Source of the DNA: Sulfolobus islandicus Y.N.15.51
Lineage (GTDB): Archaea > Thermoproteota > Thermoprotei_A > Sulfolobales > Sulfolobaceae
DNA: 64,000 nucleotides
NCBI RefSeq assembly: GCF_000022485.1
Contig: NC_012623.1
Coordinates: 806,001 to 870,000, forward strand
Direction of reading: 5' to 3'
The translations under genes and the position numbers were made by a program. The notes under the pieces were generated by a model, which was given only the letters and a program-made list of their open reading frames with translations, did not search any database and was not told where the DNA came from. This document shows positions 8,064 to 16,714 of this stretch, in pieces. Positions within the stretch are counted from its first letter, which is position 1. Every line of letters begins with the position of its first letter.

Positions 8064-9469
8064 AAGTAGTAATAGTAGGAGCTGGAATAGGGGGACTTTC
8101 AACTGCCCTTTATTTAAGAAAGAAGGGAGAGGAAGTAACTGTAATAGAAAAGTTGGATCAGCCAGGTGGAAGGGCTCGAAGCTTCTCACATGAGGAATTC
8201 TCATTTGACATGGGACCATCATGGTACTTGATGCCTGAAGTCTTCGAAAAATTCTTCCATGAGGTAGGAGAGGAACCCCCTCAAATAATGAAAGTTAACC
8301 CTTTATTTTCCTTATATACGGGAAAGTTAAACGTTCTAGAGAGAAGCGAGGAATTTAATCATGACCTTTCTCAGTTTAAGGACTTTGAAAGCTACTTGGA
8401 AGACACTCAATTCATGTATTCTCTGGCTATGGAGAAATTCCTATTTAAAGAGATGAAATTTTCGGATTTCCTCGATCCAGCAATAATAAGGAACTTAAAA
8501 AGGTTTCCAATATTTACCAGCTTGGATTCATTTAACAGGAGATATTTCTCCGACGATTTTCTATTGAAGGCTTTAGGTTTCTCCTCAGTTTTTCTTGGAG
8601 GTTCTCCTTTCAACACCCCAGCAGTTTATGCAATAGTAAATTATGCAATATACGGAAAGGGAGTTTACTACCCCAAAGGAGGATTTGCAGGATACGTAAC
8701 TAAACTATTTGAAGCTTGTAAGAAGTCCGGAGTTCAATTCAAGTTCAATCATGAGGTAGATAAGATAGACGTAGATAACGATAAGGTCATTTCTGTTAGA
8801 TCAGGTGAAGACGTGGAAAGAGGAGACGTGTTCATATTTAACATGGATTATCATTACGCTGATACTCTGCTCCCTATGGAATACACAATGAGGGGAGAAT
8901 CCTACTGGGAGAGAAGAAAACTTTCTCCATCTGCAGTCTTAGCTTATGTTGGAGTTGAAGGAGAAGTTAATGCTCCACATCACGGAATCTTCATCAACGG
9001 AAATTGGAAATTACACTTTGATTCAATTTCTAAGGGAAATGAACCTGACCCTGAAAATATGTCTTACTACGTAAGTTATAGGAAAGCTACTGACAGCTCT
9101 TTGAAGGGAAAGGACTTGGTATTTCTTATACCAGTTTCTCCTGGACTTTTACTTCCAAATTATCAAGATTATGTCAGAAAAGTAATTGATGATTTCAAAG
9201 CAAAAACTAGAAGTAGCTTCCATATAAAATACGAAAAGATATATAGACCCGTGAACTTCGAAGAGGATTATAACGCATATAAGGGGTCTGCCTTCGGATT
9301 ATCTCATGCTTTAGATCAGACAGGTCCATTTAGACTTCCTATGAAAAACAGAAAACTATCTAATTTGTTCTATGTTGGTCAATACACCCAGCCTGGAATA
9401 GGAGTTCCTATGGTAACTATATCTGCCATGATCGTAGGAGATAAAATATTAAACTGGTCTAAAAAATAG
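8060..9469 (+). CDS. crtI: Phytoene desaturase (lycopene-forming)
   Basis: 469 residues. The N-terminal dinucleotide-binding fold starts directly at Met1 ([17 protein letters not shown], then the GGRARSF motif), and the C-terminal FAD motif [16 protein letters not shown] is typical of CrtI. It introduces four double bases of unsaturation into phytoene to give lycopene. It shares ATGA with crtZ, so both are co-transcribed. The length is slightly short of the bacterial 490-500 but both ends are present. The gene converges on the permease at 9551 with an 81-bp T-rich spacer. Confidence 0.92.
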   Translation: MKVVIVGAGIGGLSTALYLRKKGEEVTVIEKLDQPGGRARSFSHEEFSFDMGPSWYLMPEVFEKFFHEVGEEPPQIMKVNPLFSLYTGKLNVLERSEEFNHDLSQFKDFESYLEDTQFMYSLAMEKFLFKEMKFSDFLDPAIIRNLKRFPIFTSLDSFNRRYFSDDFLLKALGFSSVFLGGSPFNTPAVYAIVNYAIYGKGVYYPKGGFAGYVTKLFEACKKSGVQFKFNHEVDKIDVDNDKVISVRSGEDVERGDVFIFNMDYHYADTLLPMEYTMRGESYWERRKLSPSAVLAYVGVEGEVNAPHHGIFINGNWKLHFDSISKGNEPDPENMSYYVSYRKATDSSLKGKDLVFLIPVSPGLLLPNYQDYVRKVIDDFKAKTRSSFHIKYEKIYRPVNFEEDYNAYKGSAFGLSHALDQTGPFRLPMKNRKLSNLFYVGQYTQPGIGVPMVTISAMIVGDKILNWSKK

Positions 9470-9550
9470 AAAATATAATCTTTTAATTTACTATTAATTT
9501 TACATCATTTTCTTTTATGTTTTCCATTAATTATAAAAAATTTTTAGAAG
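9470..9550. terminator. T-rich convergent gene end
   Basis: Spacer between crtI and the permease gene with oligo-T runs on both strands (TCTTTTAATTT, CATTTTCTTTTATG and an A/T-rich run at its right end), of the kind that ends archaeal transcripts. No hairpin is needed or seen. Confidence 0.4.
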
Positions 9551-11062
9551 TCACTCTGGAGGTATTTCCTTATATGCTAAGTCTATATCGACTCCTCTTT
9601 TCTTATTATAGAACTTAGATGCAAGAAATATCAATGCTCCTATTACGAAGGAAAGGATTACGAAAGCTAAGGTAATGGGATTTGGAGTTCCATTGGAATT
9701 TACGAAGCCAAATGTTGGATTCGTTACTGCTTCATATGTTAAGAACAGGAAGTAAGCAATTTCAATAACGGAAGCAACCATCAGAGCTGGGGCTTTATTC
9801 TTAGAACCGTATAGGAGTGCAGCTATACTTACCACCATAAAATATACCATTCCAATTACTATTGCACCGTAAAGTGAAGTGGCGCCTGATATTGAAACTA
9901 CGGGGAACACTAATAATCCCAGGGTGAGAGCAAGATCAAAAGCATGAGTATAAACCGGAGATCCTCCTTTGTTTAACCTTGTAAATATCTCTGGGAACAC
10001 TCTATCGAAGGCCATTGCAAATATGTATCTGGCGAAGACAACTACACCGTAAGCTAGAATTGAGAACTCCCACATTAACAAGCCTATTCCCATGAAAAGC
10101 TGAAGCGGTAAACTGTTTGTGAGCCCCATAGCTACGGTCCAGAAGGTATAGGTGAATCTGTTATTTATGAACTTATAATTTGTGAATGCGTATCCTCCAG
10201 CTTGATACATCAAGAAGAAGCCTAGAGTCACTAGAGCACCAGTTATTAAGAGAGGAACGAAGACTCCGTACTTTACAAACTTCACCTTTTTCACTTCGGC
10301 GGCGACAGCAGGAGTTGCCTGCATCCATGGATATGTGAATATTGCAATGATGGGAAGAATTCCAATTGTAGCAACTAAGCTAAACGGAGCCACAGAGGAT
10401 GCATAGTTTGAAGGAGGAGTAATTCCCTCAACTGAGATGAACTTAGATATTGCAGTATGAAAGTCTCCTAAATTCATAGCTAAAACTACCATTGCTACTA
10501 TTGTAGCTGCCATTGCTATCAAACCACTTACTGTCACTAAAGCATAACCCCACTTTGCCTTCAGTATGTTGAAGCCTATCGCTATTCCAAATATCATTGC
10601 ACCTAACAAGTAAGAATACACAGGCGCGCTAAGTGTATTTGATATCGATACCAGAGAAGTTATTCCATCCATCATTCCTATAGTGCTTAGAACTGAACCT
10701 ATTGCCTGAGAGAAAAAGAAGGCTATAAGAGCGAAGTATGCCGTAGATTCAATCATAAGAGCAAATGCCATTGTAGTTCCCAAAAAACCGTTAAAGGTTC
10801 TGGAAAACCAAACGTAGTCTCCACCCGTTCTAGCGATCTTACCACTAAGATAGCTGTAAATGTAAGCTTGAGGTAGAGTTAGGATCAAACCTATAATTGC
10901 TGCAATCCAAATGATTCCTCCTTGAGGAATATAAGGGCTTATGCTAGTGTATAGTGCAACCCCAGCTGATATATTTCCAAGATTTAGTATAACTGTATCT
11001 ATACCGTTTACGTCCTTTATGAGACCGGAAGATTCACGCGTGAAAACTGAATTTTCTCCCAT
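9551..11062 (-). CDS. APC-superfamily amino acid permease
   Basis: 503 residues with about twelve hydrophobic segments. The N-terminal region (NLGNISAGVALYTSISPYIPQGG) is the unwound first helix of APC transporters, and AKIARTGGDYVWFSRTF matches the conserved second/third-helix motif GGxYxW. It probably imports amino acids or amines by proton coupling; the substrate cannot be read. The gene stands alone, with a possible TATA-like ACTTAAAA about 28 bp upstream of its ATG. Confidence 0.88.
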   Translation of the reverse strand: MGENSVFTRESSGLIKDVNGIDTVILNLGNISAGVALYTSISPYIPQGGIIWIAAIIGLILTLPQAYIYSYLSGKIARTGGDYVWFSRTFNGFLGTTMAFALMIESTAYFALIAFFFSQAIGSVLSTIGMMDGITSLVSISNTLSAPVYSYLLGAMIFGIAIGFNILKAKWGYALVTVSGLIAMAATIVAMVVLAMNLGDFHTAISKFISVEGITPPSNYASSVAPFSLVATIGILPIIAIFTYPWMQATPAVAAEVKKVKFVKYGVFVPLLITGALVTLGFFLMYQAGGYAFTNYKFINNRFTYTFWTVAMGLTNSLPLQLFMGIGLLMWEFSILAYGVVVFARYIFAMAFDRVFPEIFTRLNKGGSPVYTHAFDLALTLGLLVFPVVSISGATSLYGAIVIGMVYFMVVSIAALLYGSKNKAPALMVASVIEIAYFLFLTYEAVTNPTFGFVNSNGTPNPITLAFVILSFVIGALIFLASKFYNKKRGVDIDLAYKEIPPE

Positions 11063-11401
11063 GAATTTTCGTGGGTATATATGTTATGTGGTTTTAAGTC
11101 TTCTCTTTGATAAGCTGAAAGTCTTTTAGCGAAAAGGGATATCAGATCCCGTGATTAATTTATATTACTTAAAATATTGCCATGATTTTTAAAGAGAAAA
11201 ATGTTGATACGCCCATTTTTCTTATAATAATACCTTTGTCAACGGTTTAGCGATATTATTAGGAGTTATAATGCTGTTTGCCGCAATGCATTTCATTCAC
11301 TACTATGATTATCACTATTATCATTATTACAATTATTATTCCTAATGAAATAATATACGAAAAGAGAAAAATTTTTAAATAAGTTTTCTATATCTTTTAA
11401 T
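11063..11401. other. Intergenic region with promoters and a short Tyr/His-rich frame
   Basis: Holds the permease promoter at the left, a 24-codon frame at 11271-11345 described separately, and a TATA-like TTTTTAAAT near 11369-11377 about 25-30 bp before the start of the RelE-like gene. Nothing else is recognised. Confidence 0.45.
11271..11345 (+). CDS. Very short Tyr/His-rich peptide frame, uncertain
   Basis: 24 codons from ATG 11271: a hydrophobic start MLFAAMHFIH followed by a low-complexity tail in which almost every residue is Tyr or His (YYDYHYYHYYNYYS). The DNA is a TAT/CAT-type triplet repeat, so this may be a simple-sequence run rather than a gene. An in-frame hydrophobic extension (GLAILLGVI) upstream lacks an obvious start. 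Confidence 0.2.
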   Translation: MLFAAMHFIHYYDYHYYHYYNYYS

Positions 11402-11719
11402 GTGGTTTGCGAGAAGTGGGAATTGAAATTCTTGTTTAGGAAGAGGATAACTAATCTTGAAGAATTATCGGAATTTTTAGCTAAGGAATTTCCTCATGAA
11501 GAAGTTATAATGTTAATCTTTGATAAATTGTATTTGCTCAGAGAAGACCCCAAAAAGTATGCCAGGGAGAAATTAAAGAACCAAACTGATAAGGACGGAA
11601 GGCCTTTATTCTCTATAGAAGTTACTGGAGATATAAGGATAGTCTATAGTTTTGAGCCAAAAAATTGTACTGTATTCATTTGGAGGATTGGGAACCATAA
11701 GAAAGCTTACCGTTTCTAG
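11402..11719 (+). CDS. RelE/ParE-superfamily toxin-like protein
   Basis: 105 residues from a GTG start. The arrangement of N-terminal helices followed by strands (PLFSIEVTGDIRIVYSF, CTVFIWRIGNHKKAYRF) is the RelE ribosome-dependent mRNase fold, and the DIRIVYS and IGNHKKAY motifs are typical of archaeal members. An ATG two bases upstream (11400) is in another frame and reaches a stop after eight codons. No antitoxin gene of usual size adjoins it, so it may be an orphan or partnered elsewhere. Confidence 0.72.
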   Translation: MVCEKWELKFLFRKRITNLEELSEFLAKEFPHEEVIMLIFDKLYLLREDPKKYAREKLKNQTDKDGRPLFSIEVTGDIRIVYSFEPKNCTVFIWRIGNHKKAYRF

Positions 11720-11930
11720 CCCTAACTTTCTTAAGCGTTAATTCCTTTAACTTCTCTAATTCTTCATCACTTTCAATTGTGACGAAGTAATATTCTCCGT
11801 CTTTTCCGCTCCTCATATGTATAAACTCTGCAAAGAGGTTATTAAAATAATGTGCTAATCGAATTCTCTTATTGAATTTTGAAAAATTGTTAAGTAAGTA
11901 GTATAAGCGCTTATCTTTGGATCCGGCTTT
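11676..11930 (-). pseudogene. Protein-like minus-strand frame without a start
   Basis: An 84-codon open frame (KDKRLYYLLNNFSKF..., AHYFNNLFAEFIHMRSG, ...YYFVTIESDEELEKLKEL) overlapping the last 44 bp of the RelE-like gene. The composition is that of real protein, but no ATG, GTG or TTG lies near the left-out N-terminus and a stop (TAG) precedes it, so it is probably the tail of a decayed gene. The family is not recognised. Confidence 0.35.
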
Positions 11931-11963
11931 CTATTCTCGTTAGAAAAATTGTAAAAACTCCCC

Positions 11964-12759
11964 GATAGTGTCGTCGTTAAGCTACAAATTCTGGGATTAA
12001 CCTTCTCTCCCATAAGACTAGGGCTATGGAGTACATCATGGTGCGAATGCTCCTATTTACTGCCTTCGTTGTTCTCTTGAATCTAATTAGCCTATCCCTT
12101 AATGAGGAATGAAAGGACTCGTTCGGGTTAACTGGCGAGACAACCGTGTGGTCTTTCAACCAGAAGTACAAGTTATAATCATCGCTCACCCATCTACCCT
12201 CGTCAGGCAAATACTTTTTGACCTCAAGGAAAGTACTCTCATCCCTATCCCCCACAGAGTAAATGAGGTAAACTCCCAGCTTCGTGTACACGTAACAAGT
12301 GAAAACCCACTTGTAAAAAGCCCTAGCATTCTTGTACAAGTAAGTCCACATCTCATCAACAACCTTAGCAACAACCTTACCCTTGACCAGCTCCTTAGCC
12401 CTACCCCACAACTCAACCAACTTCTCATGCTTTTTCCTACCATAACGCTTAATCCAAGTGAAAACAGTACCAAGAGGTACGTTAAGCACCCTAGAAATAG
12501 CCCTCATACTCATACCATTAGCATACATTCTCAAAGCCTCCTCCCTCAACTTCCTAGAATGATGATGATAACTAGCATCACCCAAGAAGTACTTACCACA
12601 ATCCCTACACAAAAACTTCTGCCTACCCAAAGGCCTACCACACTTAACAACATGATGACTACCACAAGAGGGACAAGAAACGTCTTGCCTAAATACAGGC
12701 TTCCTACCCATAAGTAATACTCGTTATACAAATATAAATAACTTAACGACGACACTACC
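11964..12759 (-). mobile_element. IS1-family insertion sequence of 796 bp (ISC796-like)
   Basis: Terminal inverted repeats of 18 bp (GATAGTGTCGTCGTTAAG at the left; GGTAGTGTCGTCGTTAAG at the right, one mismatch). Perfect 9-bp target duplications AAACTCCCC flank it at 11955-11963 and 12760-12768. The length equals that of the known Sulfolobus element ISC796. The target is a copy of the palindromic GGGG-centred motif found at 4829 and 13424. Confidence 0.92.
11977..12711 (-). CDS. IS1-family transposase
   Basis: 244 residues in a single frame (bacterial IS1 needs a frameshift between InsA and InsB; archaeal members are fused). N-terminal zinc ribbon with CPSCGS...CRDCGKYF, then a helix-turn-helix (MYANGMSMRAISRVLNVPLGTVFTWIKRY), then the catalytic domain with Asp in VVDEMWTYL, Asp in WVSDDYNLY and Glu in NPNESFHSSLRDR. 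It appears intact and, with clean target repeats, recently inserted. Confidence 0.92.
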   Translation of the reverse strand: MGRKPVFRQDVSCPSCGSHHVVKCGRPLGRQKFLCRDCGKYFLGDASYHHHSRKLREEALRMYANGMSMRAISRVLNVPLGTVFTWIKRYGRKKHEKLVELWGRAKELVKGKVVAKVVDEMWTYLYKNARAFYKWVFTCYVYTKLGVYLIYSVGDRDESTFLEVKKYLPDEGRWVSDDYNLYFWLKDHTVVSPVNPNESFHSSLRDRLIRFKRTTKAVNRSIRTMMYSIALVLWERRLIPEFVA

Positions 12760-12775
12760 AAACTCCCCAGTTTAC
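12760..12775. repeat. Palindromic motif, site 2, split by the IS1-family element
   Basis: Right part of a copy of the GGGG-centred palindrome. Removing the IS and one target repeat (left part 11952-11963) restores TAAAAACTCCCCAGTTTAC. The adjoining CTTCAG also matches site 1 at 4823-4828 on the opposite strand. Confidence 0.6.
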
Positions 12776-12806
12776 TGAAGGAAAATCTTAAACTACAATG
12801 TCATTA

Positions 12807-12920
12807 TTACTTCTTATTCTTAGCCTTGAAATATTGCTTGTAAACTAATTCTTTAATCAAGGCAATCTTTTGTTTTTCCATTCTTTGATGGGCATTTTTT
12901 GGTGTATGACCTCTTGCCAT
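12807..12920 (-). CDS. Small basic protein (37 residues), unknown
   Basis: ATG at 12920, reading MARGHTPKNAHQRMEKQKIA and ending YFKAKNKK. Strongly basic and helical, as in small DNA- or RNA-binding proteins of Sulfolobus plasmids and viruses. It lies with the wHTH gene and the recombinase, so it may be part of the same element remnant. No family is recognised. Confidence 0.5.
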   Translation of the reverse strand: MARGHTPKNAHQRMEKQKIALIKELVYKQYFKAKNKK

Positions 12921-13207
12921 TTTGTTTCATTATATGGTATAGATAAAGTAGAATAAAAATTCTCAATATCCCTCAATAGATATAAGTTATACAACTATAT
13001 ACTATTACTCTACCATTAATCCTGCTAGGATCTCTGATTTTTTTGTTGAATTACCTAGCTCTTACGTTAACGGGAACAGTATTAACAAATCTGTTAATCC
13101 TGATGGGTAAGAATTAGAAAGATGCTTTTTGCAGCGCTGTAAGGCTATTTACATACTTCTTAATCCTACTTAAGGTTTATTAAGGAGATTTTACACGTTA
13201 AAATATT

Positions 13208-13426
13208 GTGCAAAAACTCCAGAATACTGAGAAAATACTGATAATTTTATCTCACGGCTGTGCAACTTTAGAGAGCCTTGAAGAGAAAACTAGAATACCG
13301 CGTGATGAGTTACTAGTATACTTAACGAGACTGTACAAGAGGGGGTTAATTTATCGTAAGTGGCAGAAATATGGAGGTAAAAAGTTCAGGGAATACTGTT
13401 TAAAATATCGTGATGAGTTAGGGTAA
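13208..13426 (+). CDS. Winged-helix DNA-binding protein
   Basis: 72 residues from GTG 13208. A compact winged helix: helices KILIILSHGCATLESLEEKT, recognition helix PRDELLVYLTRLYKRGLI, then the wing YRKWQKYGGKKF. This matches regulators common in Sulfolobus plasmids and viruses. Its TAA stop forms the first three bases of the palindrome at 13424-13439 and converges on the recombinase gene. It probably regulates genes of the integrated element. Confidence 0.65.
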   Translation: MQKLQNTEKILIILSHGCATLESLEEKTRIPRDELLVYLTRLYKRGLIYRKWQKYGGKKFREYCLKYRDELG

Positions 13427-13444
13427 ACTGGGGAGTTTATTCTA
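13423..13444. repeat. 22-bp direct repeat, right copy
   Basis: Partner of 4828-4849, 8.6 kb away in the same orientation. Confidence 0.7.
13424..13439. repeat. Palindrome TAAACTGGGGAGTTTA, site 3
   Basis: Both ends are stop codons: TAA for the wHTH gene (plus) and TTA, read as TAA on the minus strand, for the recombinase. With one base before and five after, it forms a 22-bp perfect direct repeat with 4828-4849. Confidence 0.65.
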
Positions 13445-14715
13445 AAATTTTAGGTGCATATTTTTCATAATACTGTTGAAGCTCTATGTCGCTTATAACA
13501 AAATAATGATCCTGTAAAATTCGGAACTGTTGTGGTGGAACTCTACCTTGTAATAGGTTCACAATCATAGGACTTGCTCCCTGCTTAATCATGTAAGACG
13601 CGAAGAAGCTACGTAAATCGTAAAGACGGAACTCTTTTCCCAGAACTTTTTTCATTGCCTCTTTAATTTCGGCTCTTAAGATGTCTTCCCTAAATGGGAA
13701 TAGTTTGAGTTTCCATTCCTCTATATTAATTCCTTGCTCGGGGTTTGCCGCTGCTAATTTCCTTATAGAATCTTCATATTTCCTTACGAATTCCTCACGG
13801 TATGGTAGATATTGTTCCTTAACCCATCTAGCCGTACTTTGGTGTAAGAACGATATATACGCCCTCTTAGTCTCGGACTCCTTCATAATTTTGATAATTC
13901 TGTGTTCCAGGTCTATCTGGTCTACCTTAAGGCCTAGAACTTCCCCTACTCTCAAGCCAGTTTCTATCAGTAATAGAAATAAAGCTCTAGCCCCCAAATC
14001 ATTAATATTATTGAAAATTTTCTTCAGAGTATCTAATGATAAAGGAGGAGGCTTGTAAATAAACTTCCTTTTAGGTAGTTTAAATGAATCGTAAAGTTCC
14101 TTAGCCACCCTGGAGTTCTTTGGCTTTATTATTTCCTTAATAAATAGTTTGAGAGTCGTTGCGTAATGCCTGGCCCTATTTAAGTTCTCACTCTGTAGAT
14201 CCAGCATATATTCCTTAATCCTTTCAGGAATAAGCTCATAGTTTAGGTCAGCTAATATTCTCCTTATATTTTGAATATGCTCATCTGCAGTCTTCTTAGC
14301 CCTATTTTCTCTAACAAATTTTTCAAATAATTCTATATCGTCTTTCGTAACGATATAAGTATTTGACGCAGACTTCAGATAATCGCCTAAATACTGCCAT
14401 ATTAAACTTATGAAAAAGTTACGGAATCCTTCATCTCTTACTGCTTTAATGATAACACTTAAAGCAGTAGTAGGATCTATTTCCACTATCCTAAATCCGT
14501 AAATTATGTCTGAGAGCTCCTCAATTGTAAGTAGTTCTGCAGCTTTCTCAATAATATCGTTAGGAATCCTCTGAATCTTTCCATTAATGTACCTATTTAA
14601 AGTACTCCATTCCTAATTTCTTCGCAGTATAAGATAGACCCTCTTTTTCTACAGCTTTCTTTAAAATTTGGATTTTTTTACTATCATCTATGTTTTCTAC
14701 GTTAATTTTTGGCAT
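13437..14715 (-). pseudogene. Tyrosine recombinase (integrase) with a frameshift
   Basis: About 425 codons. The N-terminal part from Met at 14715 (MPKINVENIDDSKKIQILKK, an HTH region) breaks at 14610: an extra A in GGA-A-TGG shifts the frame, which resumes WSTLNRYINGKIQRIP and continues through the 349-residue main body to 13437. The catalytic region has GLRVGEVLGL (Arg I), KESETKRAYI, YDLRSFFASYM (Arg II) and the Tyr in LQQYYEKYAP. The large size with N-terminal HTH suits the pNOB8 type rather than the SSV type. It faces the 3' end of tRNA-His 98 bp away, the usual integration site arrangement. Confidence 0.8.
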
Positions 14716-14813
14716 AAAATGTATATCCCCTCTGTGTATTCTACGTAGTTGCAAATTTAACGCAGACTGTTGCATGAAGGTAAAATTTCTCTAAAAGAAG
14801 AACGTAAAATAAG

Positions 14814-14888
14814 GGCTCGGGCCGGGATTTGAACCCGGGACTTCCGGGTCCACAGCCCGGCGCTCTTCCAGGCTGAGCTACCCGAGCC
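14814..14888 (-). tRNA. tRNA-His (GTG)
   Basis: Cloverleaf with anticodon GTG in GGGCTGTGGACCC. The acceptor stem has eight pairs, GGCTCGGG with CCCGAGCC, meaning the histidine-specific G-1:C73 pair is encoded. T-loop TTCAAAT. No intron. The integrase remnant lies immediately beyond its 3' end, so the tRNA 3' part is the probable attachment site. Confidence 0.95.
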
Positions 14889-14936
14889 AGCCGCTATTCT
14901 ATATCATTATCTAATTCATTTTAAACTCTTCTTTTA

Positions 14937-16178
14937 TCATCTCTTTAACTGCTCCTTTACTATATCCAATATCTTTCTCGCTACCACCGTCTTAAAATTC
15001 TTTTCTATCTTCCTTACATTACCAGCCTTATCTATAACTATAACTTCATTATATTCAGATGAAAATCCTATATCCTTCCTCCTAACATTATTCGCCACAA
15101 TTAAATCAAATCCGCGTCTTCTCATCTTAATTTTGGCTTTCTCAATCAACTCCTCATCAGAATTTACAGTCTCTGCGGAAAAACCTACTAATAATATATT
15201 GTACTTCCTTATATATTCAGAAATTTTTGGTGTTCTTTCTAATTCAACTTTTGGTATTTCTGTATGGCTGTCTATCTTAGTATCAGATCTATTTTTAAAC
15301 TTATAATCAGCAGGAGCTCCCGCTAAAATTACAACACTAAACTTGTCATTTTCTATACTTTTTACAACTTCATTAAGCATCTCCTCAGTTGTCTCTATAC
15401 GCACTATATCCCTAACGTAAGGTTCTAGCTTAGAACTTATAGGACCAGAAATAACTCTAACATTAGCTCCTCTAAAATAAGCTTCATTCGCAATAGATAT
15501 CCCCATGGTTCCGCTACTGGGATTTGATATAAATCTGACAGAGTCTAAATACTCACGTGTAGGTCCAGCAGTAACTAGTATATTAAGTCCAGATAAGTCT
15601 TTTCCCCTCAAAATAAATGAGGTTATTCTGCCGGTTAAGTATTCTAATTCCGGATAGTGCGCTAAATCTCCTATTATATTTGGTTCTATTATCTCTACTC
15701 CTATCCCCTTTAACCTATTTACAGCATCTGCGACTTGAGGCGAAATATACATTTGTAAATGCATTGAAGGAACTATAATTAAGGGCTTTTTCATCCCAAC
15801 GAAATTCAACGCAGTAGCAGTTATTGGTGTATCAGCTATTCCATAAGCTATCTTTACTATAGTATTTGAAGTTGAGGGAGCTACAATCATTGCATCATTA
15901 TCTTCTGCCAACGAAACGTGTTCTAGGTCACCAGTAAGTTTAGTAAATACCTCATTCCCAGTAGCCCACTTAAACATCTCTGGAGAAATTAGTTTCGCTG
16001 CATCTTTACTCATGATAACGCTCACTTCTGCACCATTCCTCATTAAGCTTCTGGCCAAATCCAATGATTTATATATCGCTACACTTCCAGTTACTGCTAA
16101 TAATACCTTTCTATCAACTAGATCCTTACTTACACTCCCGATTATCTTCTTTGAAGGATGCGTCATGTATGTGTGCAT
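14937..16178 (-). CDS. coaBC: Bifunctional phosphopantothenoylcysteine synthetase/decarboxylase
   Basis: 413 residues, two fused enzymes of CoA synthesis. The N-terminal flavoprotein (CoaC) has KVLLAVTGSVAIYKS and the active-site His in LEHVSLAED, then VAPSTSNTI. The C-terminal CoaB starts near 195 with NILVTAGPTREYLDSVRFISNPSSGTMG in outline, and has the KFKNRSDTKI...PKVELERTPKI region for CTP/ATP-dependent ligation. The first 15 or so residues look dispensable; a downstream start is possible. Divergent from the Ard1-like gene. Confidence 0.9.
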   Translation of the reverse strand: MHTYMTHPSKKIIGSVSKDLVDRKVLLAVTGSVAIYKSLDLARSLMRNGAEVSVIMSKDAAKLISPEMFKWATGNEVFTKLTGDLEHVSLAEDNDAMIVAPSTSNTIVKIAYGIADTPITATALNFVGMKKPLIIVPSMHLQMYISPQVADAVNRLKGIGVEIIEPNIIGDLAHYPELEYLTGRITSFILRGKDLSGLNILVTAGPTREYLDSVRFISNPSSGTMGISIANEAYFRGANVRVISGPISSKLEPYVRDIVRIETTEEMLNEVVKSIENDKFSVVILAGAPADYKFKNRSDTKIDSHTEIPKVELERTPKISEYIRKYNILLVGFSAETVNSDEELIEKAKIKMRRRGFDLIVANNVRRKDIGFSSEYNEVIVIDKAGNVRKIEKNFKTVVARKILDIVKEQLKR

Positions 16179-16210
16179 ATATATTAACTACATTATATAA
16201 AGATATTGAT

Positions 16211-16714
16211 ATGGAGCTCGCTGAAAAAGATAAAGGAAGAGATTTCACACTAAGAAATGCAAGAATGGATGATATAGACCAAATAATAAAAATAAATAGA
16301 CTAACACTACCAGAAAATTACCCATATTATTTTTTCATTGAACATTTAAAGGAATACGGCCTAGCATTTTTCGTAGCCGCAGTTGATGATAAAGTAGTAG
16401 GATATATAATGCCTAGAATAGAATGGGGATTTAGCAACATTAAGCAGCTACCCTCATTAGTTAGAAAAGGACATGTGGTTTCAATAGCGGTATTAGAAGA
16501 GTATAGAAGAAAAGGAATAGCTACTGCGTTATTAGAAGCCTCAATGAAAAGCATGAAAAATGACTATAATGCTGAGGAAATATATTTAGAAGTAAGAGTT
16601 ACCAACTATCCTGCAATTGCTCTATATGAGAAACTGAACTTCAAGAAAGTTAAGGTGCTAAAAGGTTACTATGCTGATGGAGAAGATGCCTATCTTATGG
16701 CAAGACAACTCTAG
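16211..16714 (+). CDS. N-terminal acetyltransferase, Ard1/RimI-like (GNAT)
   Basis: 167 residues beginning MELAEKDKGRDFTLRNAR. The GNAT acetyl-CoA loop is VLEEYRRKGIATALL and the C-terminal motif YPAIALYEKLNFKKVKVLKGYY. The sequence closely resembles the characterised S. solfataricus Ard1, which acetylates protein N-termini (including Alba) with relaxed specificity. An open frame extends to 16064, but ATG 16211, after a short AT-rich leader, gives the family length. It converges with the metallophosphoesterase gene. Confidence 0.92.
   Translation: MELAEKDKGRDFTLRNARMDDIDQIIKINRLTLPENYPYYFFIEHLKEYGLAFFVAAVDDKVVGYIMPRIEWGFSNIKQLPSLVRKGHVVSIAVLEEYRRKGIATALLEASMKSMKNDYNAEEIYLEVRVTNYPAIALYEKLNFKKVKVLKGYYADGEDAYLMARQL

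Noticed and set aside
12109-12761. Long frames (up to 202 codons) on both strands within the IS1-family element
   Set aside because: Shadows of the transposase, which alone has the zinc ribbon and catalytic residues.
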